In this document: in pieces, positions 9,125-18,059 of the stretch
How the letters are laid out: each line of letters starts with the position of its first letter
Position numbering within the stretch: the first letter of the stretch is position 1
Assembly: GCA_900604495.1 (NCBI GenBank)
Contig: UWOR01000010.1
Coordinates: 1-64,000, forward strand
From: Desulfovibrio sp. Marseille-P6017
Lineage (GTDB): Bacteria > Bacillota_A > Clostridia > Peptostreptococcales > Peptostreptococcaceae
Direction of reading: 5' to 3'
DNA length: 64,000 nucleotides
Made by a program: the position numbers and the translations under genes
The notes under the pieces: generated by a model
What the model saw: only the letters and a program-made list of their open reading frames with translations
Told to the model about the DNA's origin: nothing
The model's database searches: none

Positions 9125-10282
9125 TTAGTTTTTATTTATATATTTTTTAATATCTTGATATATTTGTACTAACTCCTTATCGAATAAAGTTCTTTTTGCT
9201 CTTATAGATAATGCTCTTACAGCTTCTAACATCATACTAGCTTCTTTTTCATTTAAATTTATTCCATATTCCTTAAATTTATTTACAATAGCTGCTTTTC
9301 CAGAATGTTTACCTATTACTATTTGTCTTTCAAGACCAACTTCTTTTGGATCGAATGCTTCATAATTAGTTGGGTTTTTTATCGCTCCGTCTGCATGAAT
9401 ACCAGATTCATGTTTAAACATGTTATCTCCTACTATAGCTTTCCACTTTGGTAATTCTCTTCCTGATGCATTAGAAACATACTCTGATATATATTTAAAC
9501 TTTGTTGTATCTACATTTACTTCATATTTATAAACGTATTTTAAAGCCATTAAGACCTCTTCTAATGCAGCATTCCCAGCTCTCTCTCCTAAGCCATTTA
9601 CAGTAACACCAATATGATTAGCACCTCCAAGAACACCCGCTATTGCATTAGCCGTAGCCATTCCAAAATCATTATGTGTATGCATTTCTATATCAAACTT
9701 AGTTTTATTGTATAATCCAAATATAATATCTTTTATGGCAAATGGTTCCATTACACCTACAGTATCACAATATCTAAATCTATTAGCTCCAGCTTGCTTT
9801 GCTAATTCTATAAATTTAACTAAAAAATCAAAATCTGCTCTAGATGCATCTTCACCATTAACAGAAACATATAATCCATTTTGCTTTGCAAATTCTACTG
9901 CTTTTACCATATTTTCTAAAACCCATTCTCTCGAAGTTTTTAACTTATGTTGTATGTGTATATCAGATACTGATACAGAAATAGCAACTGCATCTACACC
10001 ACAATCTATAGAATTTTCTAGATCTGTAATCACTGCTCTATTCCATGCCATAATACTGGGTTTTAAGTTTCTTTTACATATAGACTTTATCACTTCTTTC
10101 TCATCTCCACCCATAGCAGGTATTCCTACTTCTAATTGATTTATACCTAAATCACTTAACATTTCTGCAATTGCTATTTTTTCATGATTAGCAAAAACTA
10201 CACCTGCTGTTTGCTCTCCATCTCTTAATGTTGTATCAACTATACTTACTCCCTTAGAATGTTTTTTGTCAATAACACACAT
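9125..10282 (-). CDS. Homocitrate synthase-family acyltransferase, probable Re-citrate synthase
   Basis: This is a DRE-TIM metallolyase-type condensing enzyme, 385 aa. The motif DTTLRDGEQT is at residues 16-25, the metal ligands H201 and H203 are in HTHNDFG, and NGLGERAGNA follows. It lacks the C-terminal allosteric domain of LeuA, so it is of the NifV/AksA type. In clostridia such enzymes have been shown to be Re-face citrate synthases (Clostridium kluyveri). The adjacent isocitrate dehydrogenase supports that role here. No nitrogenase or lysine genes are near. The ATG follows AAGGGGGG. The citrate assignment is inference from context. Confidence 0.82.
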   Translation of the reverse strand: MCVIDKKHSKGVSIVDTTLRDGEQTAGVVFANHEKIAIAEMLSDLGINQLEVGIPAMGGDEKEVIKSICKRNLKPSIMAWNRAVITDLENSIDCGVDAVAISVSVSDIHIQHKLKTSREWVLENMVKAVEFAKQNGLYVSVNGEDASRADFDFLVKFIELAKQAGANRFRYCDTVGVMEPFAIKDIIFGLYNKTKFDIEMHTHNDFGMATANAIAGVLGGANHIGVTVNGLGERAGNAALEEVLMALKYVYKYEVNVDTTKFKYISEYVSNASGRELPKWKAIVGDNMFKHESGIHADGAIKNPTNYEAFDPKEVGLERQIVIGKHSGKAAIVNKFKEYGINLNEKEASMMLEAVRALSIRAKRTLFDKELVQIYQDIKKYINKN

Positions 10283-10610
10283 AAAATCCCCCCTTATTTA
10301 TATCATTAAATTTTATACTAGCTGCATAATTTATTTAATAAATTTCATTTTATTATTTTTATAAGTTAGATTTTAAATCTTTTTATATATTATATTCGTT
10401 ATTTTTCAATGTTGCATTAATTTTATAATATTTATTAAATTAATCAAAAATGAAAGTTTTTATATACATATTTCATATTCAATAAAATTTTATTTATTAA
10501 TATGTCTTATAGCTCAAAATTTCATCAAATTTAATTTATATTCAGAAAAATCTAAAAAGTTATTTACAATTTGATTAATTTATATTAATATAAATATAAA
10601 TTAAATAAGC
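10283..10610. other. Intergenic region before the SAM riboswitch
   Basis: This is a very AT-rich 328-base stretch between the divergent synthase gene and the riboswitch. It holds the promoter pair around 10563-10591 and a CodY-like element at 10537-10551 (12 of 15 matches to AATTTTCWGAAAATT). No ORF or hairpin of note was seen in the rest. Confidence 0.5.
10563..10591 (+). promoter_or_regulatory. Candidate promoter of the SAM riboswitch/metQ unit
   Basis: TTTACA (10563-10568), a 17-base spacer and TAATAT (10586-10591) lie about 20 bases before the 5' strand of riboswitch helix P1. The region is so AT-rich that the exact hexamers are tentative. Confidence 0.5.
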
Positions 10611-10754
10611 CTTATCAAGAGAGGTGGAGGGACTGGCCCTTTGAAACCCGGCAACCAGTATATTTCTTATATACATGGTGCTAAATCCTGCAGCACATAG
10701 CTGGAAGATAAGTATAAACTGAAGTTAACCTGAGTTTATACTCAGGATTTTTTT
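10611..10754 (+). promoter_or_regulatory. SAM-I riboswitch (S-box) with terminator
   Basis: The aptamer spans 10611-10712, closed by P1 (cttatc 10611-10616 with gataag 10707-10712), with the conserved S-box core GGAGGGACTGGCCC and GAAACCCGGCAACC. The expression platform follows: a terminator stem cctgag / ctcagg (10729-10734, 10741-10746) and a T-run. The segment agtataaact (10711-10720) overlaps P1 and can pair with agtttatact (10733-10742) to form the antiterminator. SAM binding should therefore free the terminator and turn metQ off. Confidence 0.96.
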
Positions 10755-10799
10755 ATATTTTTTAGGCTTATTTCATAATAAACTTAAGGGGGATCTTAT

Positions 10800-11627
10800 A
10801 TGAAACTTAAAAAATTATTTAACAAGAAATTATTAGGAGTCGTGTTATCTTTAACACTAGGTATCTCAGCTGTAGGGTGTTCAACTAAAAGTAATGTATC
10901 AAGTAAAAATGATAAAACAATAGCTGTTGGCGCTATGCAAGTTCCAGGTACAGAATTATTTGAACATCTAAAATCTGAAGTAGAAAAAGAAGGTTATGAA
11001 CTTGAAATAGTAACATTTAATGACTATACTACTCCAAATACAGCATTAGCTGATAGTGAGATTGACGCTAATTTATTCCAACATAGACCATATTTAAATG
11101 AATCTATAGAAAAGCAAGGATATGATTTAACAGATGTGGTAAGACTATATGAAGTTCCTCTACAAGCATACTCAAATAAAATAAAATCTTTTGATGAATT
11201 AAAATCTGGAGATAAGTTTGCAATACCTAATGATCCAACAAATGGATCTAGAGCCTTAAAAATATTAGAAGATGAAGGAGTAATAAAATTAAAGGAAGGT
11301 GTAGAACTATCTTCTGCAAAAGATATAATTGAGAATAAAAGAAATATAGAATTTATAGAAGCTGACGCTAGTCAATTGCCTTCATTATTACAAGATGTAG
11401 ATGCTGCATTCATAAATGGTAATTTTGCTGCTGCTGCCGGATTAGATGCAAATAAACAAAGTATATACTCTCCAGAAATAGACGGTACATACGAAAATGT
11501 ATTAGCATGCAGAACTGAAGACTTAAATAGTGAAAAAATAGAAATATTAAAAAAGATTTTAACATCTGATGAGTCTAGAAGCTTCTTAAAAGAACATTAT
11601 AAAGGTATAATAATTCCTACATTTTAA
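10800..11627 (+). CDS. metQ: Methionine-binding lipoprotein MetQ
   Basis: This is the D/L-methionine solute-binding lipoprotein (NlpA/MetQ family), 275 aa. It has a lipoprotein signal with lipobox AVGC and lipidated Cys27. Family motifs include AVGAMQVPGTELFE, LANLFQHRPYLN-like text (DANLFQHRPYLN) and NGNFAAAAGLD. It is controlled by the SAM-I riboswitch immediately upstream, so it is expressed when methionine is scarce. No metN or metI gene is adjacent. The partner ATPase and permease must be encoded elsewhere, or this is an extra binding protein. Confidence 0.95.
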   Translation: MKLKKLFNKKLLGVVLSLTLGISAVGCSTKSNVSSKNDKTIAVGAMQVPGTELFEHLKSEVEKEGYELEIVTFNDYTTPNTALADSEIDANLFQHRPYLNESIEKQGYDLTDVVRLYEVPLQAYSNKIKSFDELKSGDKFAIPNDPTNGSRALKILEDEGVIKLKEGVELSSAKDIIENKRNIEFIEADASQLPSLLQDVDAAFINGNFAAAAGLDANKQSIYSPEIDGTYENVLACRTEDLNSEKIEILKKILTSDESRSFLKEHYKGIIIPTF

Positions 11628-11638
11628 ATATAACTAAA

Positions 11639-11677
11639 AATAGCTCCTACATGTTATTTAACATAATAGGAGCTATT
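11639..11677. terminator. Bidirectional terminator between convergent metQ and PLP lyase genes
   Basis: A perfect 10-bp stem (aatagctcct 11639-11648 with aggagctatt 11668-11677) has A-rich text on one side and T-rich text on the other. It ends metQ on the plus strand and the lyase gene on the minus strand. Confidence 0.85.
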
Positions 11678-11689
11678 TTATATAATTTA

Positions 11690-12973
11690 TTATTTATTTT
11701 TCGCTTTTTTCATAGACTGAATTGCTTTTAATGTACCCATCTTAGAATGATCAAATGTAAGTCCACCTTGGAAGTATACATTATATGGAGGTCTTATAGG
11801 AGCATCTGCACTTAATTCTATTGAAGATCCTTGTATGAATGCACCTGCTGCCATTATTACTTCACTGTCATAACCTGGCATTGCCCATGGCTCTGGTCTA
11901 ACGTAAGAATCAACTGGAGCTGCAGCTTGTACTCCTTGACAGAAGCTTATAACTTCATCAGCATTATTAAGCCTAACAACTTGAATTATATCACTTCTTA
12001 AATCATCATATTTTGGAAGTACGTCATATCCTAATTTTTCAAATGCTCTTGCACAGAATATAGCACCCATTACAGCTTGAGAGGTAACATATGGTGCCAT
12101 GAAAAATCCTTGAAGAACTGTTCTTGTAGTTCCAAATGTAAGTCCACATTCTTTACCTATTCCTGGAGTTGTTAATCTATATGATATCATTTCAACTAAT
12201 TCTTTCTTACCAGCGATATACCCACCTGTTAATGCAAGACCACCACCTGGGTTTTTAATTAAAGAACCAGCCATTATATCTACGCCAACTTCTGTAGGCT
12301 CTTTTGTATCTAAAAATTCTCCATAACAGTTGTCAACCATAACTATTATATCTTTATTGATTGATTTTACAGTTTCTACAGCTTCTTTTATATCTTCTAT
12401 TGTAAGAGATTTTCTCCAAGCGTATCCCTTAGACCTTTGTATCATTACAAGCTTAGTTCTATCATTTATTTTATTTTTTATACCTTCTAAATCTATATTT
12501 CCATCCTCTAAAAAGTCAACTTGATCATATGTAACTCCAAACTCTTTTAAAGATCCTTTTTCTTCCCTTATACCTATAACTCCTTGTAGGGTATCATAAG
12601 GTGCACCAGTAACTGAAAGTATTTCATCACCTGGTCTTACAATACCTTGTACACATAGACTTAATGCATGAGTTCCATTTACTATTATCGGTCTAACTAG
12701 TGCATCTTCTGCTCCAAATACATTTGCAAATATTTCTTCTACTTTTTCACGACCTATGTCATTATATCCGTAACCAGTAGTCCAGTTAAAGTGATTATCA
12801 CTTAAATGAGCTTCCTGCATTGCCTTTAATACTTTATATTGATTAAATTCTCTTATTTGTTTTAGTTTTTCAAACTGAGGTTCTATGTCCTTCATTACTT
12901 CTTCTGCTAATTCAAAAGTTTCATTATCAAGTCCATAAAATCCTTTTAGTAGATCTTTAGTTTCATTAAGCAT
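11690..12973 (-). CDS. PLP-dependent methionine gamma-lyase family protein (YnbB/aluminium-resistance type)
   Basis: This is a fold-type I pyridoxal-phosphate enzyme of 427 aa, in the family annotated as methionine gamma-lyase family or aluminium resistance protein (Bacillus YnbB). The likely Schiff-base lysine is K240 in SLIKNPGGG, and the cofactor-contacting Asp214 is in VMVDNCYGEF. The substrate is unknown but cystathionine lyase-like sulfur chemistry is likely. In many Firmicutes this gene neighbours hfq. Here a plus-strand permease gene stands between them. The ATG is preceded by AGGTGG. Confidence 0.88.
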   Translation of the reverse strand: MLNETKDLLKGFYGLDNETFELAEEVMKDIEPQFEKLKQIREFNQYKVLKAMQEAHLSDNHFNWTTGYGYNDIGREKVEEIFANVFGAEDALVRPIIVNGTHALSLCVQGIVRPGDEILSVTGAPYDTLQGVIGIREEKGSLKEFGVTYDQVDFLEDGNIDLEGIKNKINDRTKLVMIQRSKGYAWRKSLTIEDIKEAVETVKSINKDIIVMVDNCYGEFLDTKEPTEVGVDIMAGSLIKNPGGGLALTGGYIAGKKELVEMISYRLTTPGIGKECGLTFGTTRTVLQGFFMAPYVTSQAVMGAIFCARAFEKLGYDVLPKYDDLRSDIIQVVRLNNADEVISFCQGVQAAAPVDSYVRPEPWAMPGYDSEVIMAAGAFIQGSSIELSADAPIRPPYNVYFQGGLTFDHSKMGTLKAIQSMKKAKNK

Positions 12974-13178
12974 TTTATTCCACCTGTCTTTTTGTTTAAT
13001 TTTAACATTAGAATTTTACCATATCACATATATTACTGCAAGTTTATACTTAATATAGTATTTTAAGTATAATAATATATTAATACTATTTGTAATTACA
13101 ATACTTTAAATTTTTATTTTTGGATATATTAATATATACAATAATCTAAATATTAATATAGAAAGAGGACAACTTAAT

Positions 13179-14558
13179 ATGATAGGTATGATTGGATTAA
13201 TTTTATCATTATCTTTGATAATAATATTAGCTTATAATGGATATTCAACAATTATAACTGCTCCACTAATAGCATTATTGACTGTATTAATTATAGGTGG
13301 AGAATCTAGTACACATTTAATGGTTCATTACACAGAAATATATATGGGTGGTTTTTCTAACTTTGTAAAAAACTATTTTCCAATCTTTCTAACAGGTGCT
13401 ATTTTTGCAAAGTTAATGGAAGAAGTTATGTATGCTAAGTCTATAGCAAACTTTATTACGAATAATTTAGGAAAAGACAAAACTATATTAGCTTTAGTAC
13501 TTGCTGGTGCACTTTTAACCTATGGAGGTGTATCTTTGTTTACTGTTGCATTTGTCTTGTATCCAATAGCAAATGTACTTTTTAAAGAGTCCAATATCCC
13601 TAAGAGATTAATTCCAGGGACTATTGCATTAGGTGCATTTACATTTACTATGACTGCTCTTCCTGGAACTCCAGAAATTCAAAACGTTATACCTATGAGA
13701 TACTTTGGAACAGATACATTTTCCGCTCCATTAATAGGAATAGTGGCTAGTTTGCTAATGCTAACACTTGGTATGACATGGCTTACATACCGTGTAAAAA
13801 AAGCTGAATTAAATTTAGAAGGCTACGGTAACCATTTTATAGAAAATAGTAACATTGATTCTAAAGATCCTCCAAATATATTTGTAGCACTTGCACCAAT
13901 ATTGATTATATTTACAAGTAATTTATTCTTTTCTAAGGTATTTTATAAACTTATTGATGGTTCATATCTAAATAAGTATAATCTTACTTTAGATAATGTA
14001 TCTGGAACATGGAGTGTTATTATTTCTATTGTCATAGCTATATCATTTATAATATTGCTTAACTCCAAAAAAATATCTAACTTAAATAATGTTATTAACG
14101 GAGGTATTTCAAATTCATTTTTACCTTTACTTAGTTCAAGTGCCATTGTTGGTTATGGAAGTGTTATAAAGTCTTTACCTGTATTTATTACATTACAATC
14201 AATAATACTTCATATATCTTCTAACCCTATAGTATCAGAAGCTTTATCGGTAAATATAATATGTGGTATTACTGCTTCTGCTTCAGGAGGTCTTACTATA
14301 ACATTAGATTCACTAGCACATACTTTTATAGCTATGAGTAATACTCTTAACATATCACCACAAATCATGCATAGAATCGCTTCTCTTGCTTCAGGTGGAC
14401 TAGATACACTTCCACATAACGGTGCTGTAATTACAACACTGGCTATTTGTGGATTAACTCATAAAGATTCATATAAAGATATATTTATTACCTCTGTACT
14501 TATACCAATATTTGTGACTACTATAATAGTTATAGTAACTTCAATATATTACACTTAA
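13179..14558 (+). CDS. GntP-family gluconate/organic acid permease
   Basis: This is a 459-aa integral membrane carrier with about 12 hydrophobic segments, of the GntP/DUF2075-like ion transporter group that takes up gluconate or related hydroxyacids. Family text includes FLTGAIFAKLMEE, ALPGTPEIQNVIPM and a C-terminal ASGGLDTLPHNGAV, a conserved loop in this family. The ATG at 13179 has a GAAAGAGG site 10 bases upstream. It stands alone between two minus-strand genes and ends in a strong terminator. The substrate cannot be read from sequence; citrate, lactate or butyrate carriers in this superfamily look similar. Confidence 0.85.
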   Translation: MIGMIGLILSLSLIIILAYNGYSTIITAPLIALLTVLIIGGESSTHLMVHYTEIYMGGFSNFVKNYFPIFLTGAIFAKLMEEVMYAKSIANFITNNLGKDKTILALVLAGALLTYGGVSLFTVAFVLYPIANVLFKESNIPKRLIPGTIALGAFTFTMTALPGTPEIQNVIPMRYFGTDTFSAPLIGIVASLLMLTLGMTWLTYRVKKAELNLEGYGNHFIENSNIDSKDPPNIFVALAPILIIFTSNLFFSKVFYKLIDGSYLNKYNLTLDNVSGTWSVIISIVIAISFIILLNSKKISNLNNVINGGISNSFLPLLSSSAIVGYGSVIKSLPVFITLQSIILHISSNPIVSEALSVNIICGITASASGGLTITLDSLAHTFIAMSNTLNISPQIMHRIASLASGGLDTLPHNGAVITTLAICGLTHKDSYKDIFITSVLIPIFVTTIIVIVTSIYYT

Positions 14559-14563
14559 AATAT

Positions 14564-14605
14564 AAAAAGACTCAAACTAGAAATAAGATCAGTTTGAGTC
14601 TTTTT
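14564..14605. terminator. Bidirectional terminator between permease gene and hfq
   Basis: A perfect 15-bp stem (aaaaagactcaaact 14564-14578 with agtttgagtcttttt 14591-14605) has built-in A and T runs. It terminates the plus-strand permease gene and the minus-strand mutS-mutL-miaA-hfq operon. Confidence 0.9.
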
Positions 14606-14618
14606 ATATTTTAAATTA

Positions 14619-14879
14619 TTAATATCTATTATTAGTAGTAGCTTGAACTTGATTATTTTGTAGATTTATATTTTTATCAGGTATCATAGTTGATACTGCA
14701 TGTTTATATATCATATTTTGTTGTCTGTTATCCCCTTCTACTAAGATTATGTAACTATCAAATCCTTTTACAACACCTTTAACTTTAACTCCATTCATTA
14801 AGTATATAGTTACAGGTATTCTTTCTTTTCTTGCATTATTTAAAAATAAATCCTGTAAATTTAAAACTGAATTTTTCAT
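14619..14879 (-). CDS. hfq: RNA chaperone Hfq
   Basis: This is an Sm-like hexameric RNA chaperone of 86 aa that supports small RNA-mRNA regulation. The Sm1 motif ([21 protein letters not shown]) and the Sm2 motif (YKHAVSTM, normally YKHAIST) are intact. A short Asn/Gln-rich tail follows ([10 protein letters not shown]). It is the last gene of the mutS-mutL-miaA-hfq group, 84 bases after miaA, a gene order conserved in many bacteria. The ATG has a GGGAGGG site. Confidence 0.97.
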   Translation of the reverse strand: MKNSVLNLQDLFLNNARKERIPVTIYLMNGVKVKGVVKGFDSYIILVEGDNRQQNMIYKHAVSTMIPDKNINLQNNQVQATTNNRY

Positions 14880-14963
14880 TGCCTAATACCCTCCCGAGAT
14901 AAATTAAATTTTAAAATTATGTATATATTTTATTTAATATTTTACACTATTCTATATTATATT

Positions 14964-15905
14964 TTATACAAGTTTAATACTATTTTCAATAAAACTTAAT
15001 ACATCTTTTTCTAATATGTCGAAATCTTCATATTCATCTAGATTAAACCATTTAGCTTCTTTATACCTTTTAAACCATGTAATTTGCCTTTTAGCATATC
15101 TTCTAGAATCTCTTTTTATTATTTCTATAGCTTCATCATATGCATACTCACTATCTAGATATTTAATAATTTCTTTATATCCTATACCTTGCATAGATAT
15201 TAAATCTCTAGAGTATCCCATATTAAGTAAGTTTTTAACTTCATCTACTAGACCTTTTTCCAACATTATGTCTACTCTTTTATTAATTCTTTCATATAAG
15301 TGAGCTCTGTCTCTATTTAAGACTATAATTATCGGTTCATATTTATCATTAAATTGTAAATCTTTTGAGAAATCATTCATTTTTTCTCCACTAAGACACA
15401 CTTCTAAAGCCCTTATAACTCTTTTAGTATTATTTTTGTGTATCCTACTTGCTGCATCTTCATCAAGTTCTTTAAGCTTATTGTGTATATAATCTATACC
15501 ATTTTCTTCAAGTTCTAATTTAAGCGTCTCTCTTAACTCATCATTAGCATTTGACTTTGCAAAATCCATATTATAAATTAATGAATTTAAATATAATCCT
15601 GTTCCACCTGTAACTAATGGCAACTTTCCTTTATTAATAATTTCTTCTATATAATTATCAGCTCTTTTTTGGAATTCTGAAACAGAGAAGTTATAGTCTG
15701 GCTTTACTTCATCTATCATATAATGAGTAACTCCACTCATCTCTTCCTTAGTTACTTTAGCACTTCCTACATCCATATACTCATATATTTGCATAGAGTC
15801 TGCTGATATTATTTCTGCATCCAAATTTTTAGCTATTTTAATAGACAAATCAGTTTTTCCAACTGCAGTTGGTCCTGTAAGTATAATAAGTGGTACTTTC
15901 TTCAT
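14964..15905 (-). CDS. miaA: tRNA dimethylallyltransferase MiaA
   Basis: It transfers a dimethylallyl group to N6 of A37 in tRNAs reading UNN codons, the first step before MiaB thiolation (miaB is at 50551-51981). It is 313 aa, with the P-loop GPTAVGKT at residues 11-18, ISADSMQIYEYMDVGSAK and the tRNA-contact segment AKRQITWFKR. The ATG at 15905 is preceded by AAGGAAGG. An in-frame ATG at 15950 would overlap the end of mutL and lacks a site. The start overlaps nothing; mutL stops at 15922. Confidence 0.96.
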   Translation of the reverse strand: MKKVPLIILTGPTAVGKTDLSIKIAKNLDAEIISADSMQIYEYMDVGSAKVTKEEMSGVTHYMIDEVKPDYNFSVSEFQKRADNYIEEIINKGKLPLVTGGTGLYLNSLIYNMDFAKSNANDELRETLKLELEENGIDYIHNKLKELDEDAASRIHKNNTKRVIRALEVCLSGEKMNDFSKDLQFNDKYEPIIIVLNRDRAHLYERINKRVDIMLEKGLVDEVKNLLNMGYSRDLISMQGIGYKEIIKYLDSEYAYDEAIEIIKRDSRRYAKRQITWFKRYKEAKWFNLDEYEDFDILEKDVLSFIENSIKLV

Positions 15906-15921
15906 AATAACCTTCCTTAAA

Positions 15922-18042
15922 TTACATGATTCTTTTAAACATTTTTTCAATTTCTTTTTTTGTTATTTCAACTATTATAGGTCTACCATGTGGACAAGTA
16001 AAAGGATTTGTACATAAGCTTAATTGATTGATTAAACTATCAATTTCAATATTATGTATTTTATCATTTGCTTTTATAGCTGCTTTACAGGCCATTGATG
16101 CAAACTTTTCACCCTTTAACTCATAATTATTTTTTATTTCATCTATATTATCTATTATTTGAAGTATAAATTTTTCAGACTCCGGAACTCCAAATGTAGT
16201 TGGTACACATCTTATCATAATATGATTATTACCAAAGATCTCTATTTCAAAACCAAACTTCATAAATAAATCTAGGTTCTTTTCCACTTGTAACATATCA
16301 ACACTAGATAACTCTAAAATTATAGGATCAAGCAACATCTGCATACTTATATCATGGTTATAAAACTTCTCCATATATTTTTCGTATAAAACCCTTTCAT
16401 GTGCTACATGCTGATCTAGTAAATACATAGAATTTCCTTTTTGCAATACTATATAAGTGTTAAATATAGTACCTACTACATTATAACCACTTAGTGAAAA
16501 TTTATTATCATCCTCCACAAAGAATCCTTCTTGAAAACTTTCAATAGGTTCATCATTTTTATCTTCAAAAATAGTATCTATATAGTCCGTTTCTTCTATC
16601 TTATCTAAACTTTCTAAATCTTCCATACTGAAAGATTTGCTTATATCTATGTTACCATCTATAATGAACTCGTTTTTATTATCTAACTTGCTTATAGTTA
16701 TGTTTTTAGTTGGTAATTCTATTTTATCTTTATTAATTATAGATCTTTCTAAGCTTTTAGTTATATTATTATTTTCTTTTAAGCTATTGTCTATTTCATT
16801 TATTAAATTATAATTATCATTTATACTTATATGTTCATTTTTATCATTGTTTATACTAATATTTGATTTATTATCTTCTTTATTTTCATTAAGTATTTCA
16901 TTTACAGACTTAAAGCTATTTATATTTAAGTCCTTAGATATATCAATTACTTCTATTGGAGCTTCACTTTCTTTTACTTTATCTATATTTTGTATAGACT
17001 TTATAGTAGGATTACTAGTTTTTTCATAAATCTCGTATTTTCCTAGTAAATTAGAACTCAATAATCTTCTTCTTAAATAGTCTCTAAGCTCTATATATAG
17101 ATCTTTCTCATCTTCAAACTTAACTTCAAGTTTTGTAGGATGTATATTAACATCTATTTTAGATGGATTTATTTTAATATTTAAAAAGCATACTGCATGT
17201 TTTCCAATTGGAATTATAGATTTATAAGCTTCTGCTATTGCATCTAATATAACCTTACTTTTTACAAATCTTTTATCTATATATGTATGTTGTAAGTTTT
17301 TATTTGATCTGTAAGCATTATTATTGCCTATATATCCACTCATTTTAAAATACTCGCACTCAAAATCTACATCAATTAAATTTTCAGTAATGTCTTTTCC
17401 ATAAATACTTCTAATTACATTAATAAGTTTTCCATCACCTGGTGTATTTAGCATTTGCTTTCCATTATTTATATACTTGAACTGAACATTTGGATTTCCT
17501 ATTGCAAGCTTATTAATTAAATCACTTATATTAATAGTTTCAGCATGAGTTGATTTTAAAAACTTTTGTCTAACCGGTGTATTAAAGAATATATCTCTTA
17601 TTATCATAGTTGTACCATTATTAGTTCCAACGGGCTCCTTAGATATTATCTTACCACCTTCAACTATAACTTTAGTTCCTACAGCTTCTTCTTTTGATTT
17701 AGTTATCATTTCCAGTTTTGATATAGCAGATATAGATGCTAATGCCTCACCTCTAAAACCTAAAGAATATAAATCATATAAATCATCTATTTTTTTTATT
17801 TTACTAGTTGCATGTCTTAAAAATGATTTATCTACTTCGCTGGATAATATTCCATATCCATTATCGGTTATTCTTATGGACTTTTTACCACCATCTACTA
17901 TATCTATAATTACTTTAGTAGAATTTGCATCTATACAATTTTCTACTAATTCTTTTACTACAGAAGAAGGTCTTTCGACAACTTCCCCTGCAGCTATTTT
18001 ATTTATTGTTAAATCGTCTAATATATTAATTCTATTTGACAT
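15922..18042 (-). CDS. mutL: DNA mismatch repair protein MutL (endonuclease type)
   Basis: This is the GHKL ATPase mediator of mismatch repair, 706 aa. The N-terminal motifs are KELVENCIDAN, DNGYGI, HATSKI and GFRGEAL. The C-terminal domain carries the nicking-endonuclease motif DQHVAHERVLYE near residue 540, then ACKAAIKAND and CPHGRP. This fits organisms without MutH. The middle linker (about residues 350-490) is Asn/Asp/Lys-rich and poorly conserved, as usual. It is 17 bases downstream of mutS, with its GGAGGT site in the gap. Confidence 0.96.
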   Translation of the reverse strand: MSNRINILDDLTINKIAAGEVVERPSSVVKELVENCIDANSTKVIIDIVDGGKKSIRITDNGYGILSSEVDKSFLRHATSKIKKIDDLYDLYSLGFRGEALASISAISKLEMITKSKEEAVGTKVIVEGGKIISKEPVGTNNGTTMIIRDIFFNTPVRQKFLKSTHAETINISDLINKLAIGNPNVQFKYINNGKQMLNTPGDGKLINVIRSIYGKDITENLIDVDFECEYFKMSGYIGNNNAYRSNKNLQHTYIDKRFVKSKVILDAIAEAYKSIIPIGKHAVCFLNIKINPSKIDVNIHPTKLEVKFEDEKDLYIELRDYLRRRLLSSNLLGKYEIYEKTSNPTIKSIQNIDKVKESEAPIEVIDISKDLNINSFKSVNEILNENKEDNKSNISINNDKNEHISINDNYNLINEIDNSLKENNNITKSLERSIINKDKIELPTKNITISKLDNKNEFIIDGNIDISKSFSMEDLESLDKIEETDYIDTIFEDKNDEPIESFQEGFFVEDDNKFSLSGYNVVGTIFNTYIVLQKGNSMYLLDQHVAHERVLYEKYMEKFYNHDISMQMLLDPIILELSSVDMLQVEKNLDLFMKFGFEIEIFGNNHIMIRCVPTTFGVPESEKFILQIIDNIDEIKNNYELKGEKFASMACKAAIKANDKIHNIEIDSLINQLSLCTNPFTCPHGRPIIVEITKKEIEKMFKRIM

Positions 18043-18059
18043 AATCTACCTCCAGGAGG

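Noticed and set aside
9125..10282. 2-isopropylmalate synthase (LeuA)
   Set aside because: The C-terminal allosteric domain is missing and no other leucine genes are adjacent.
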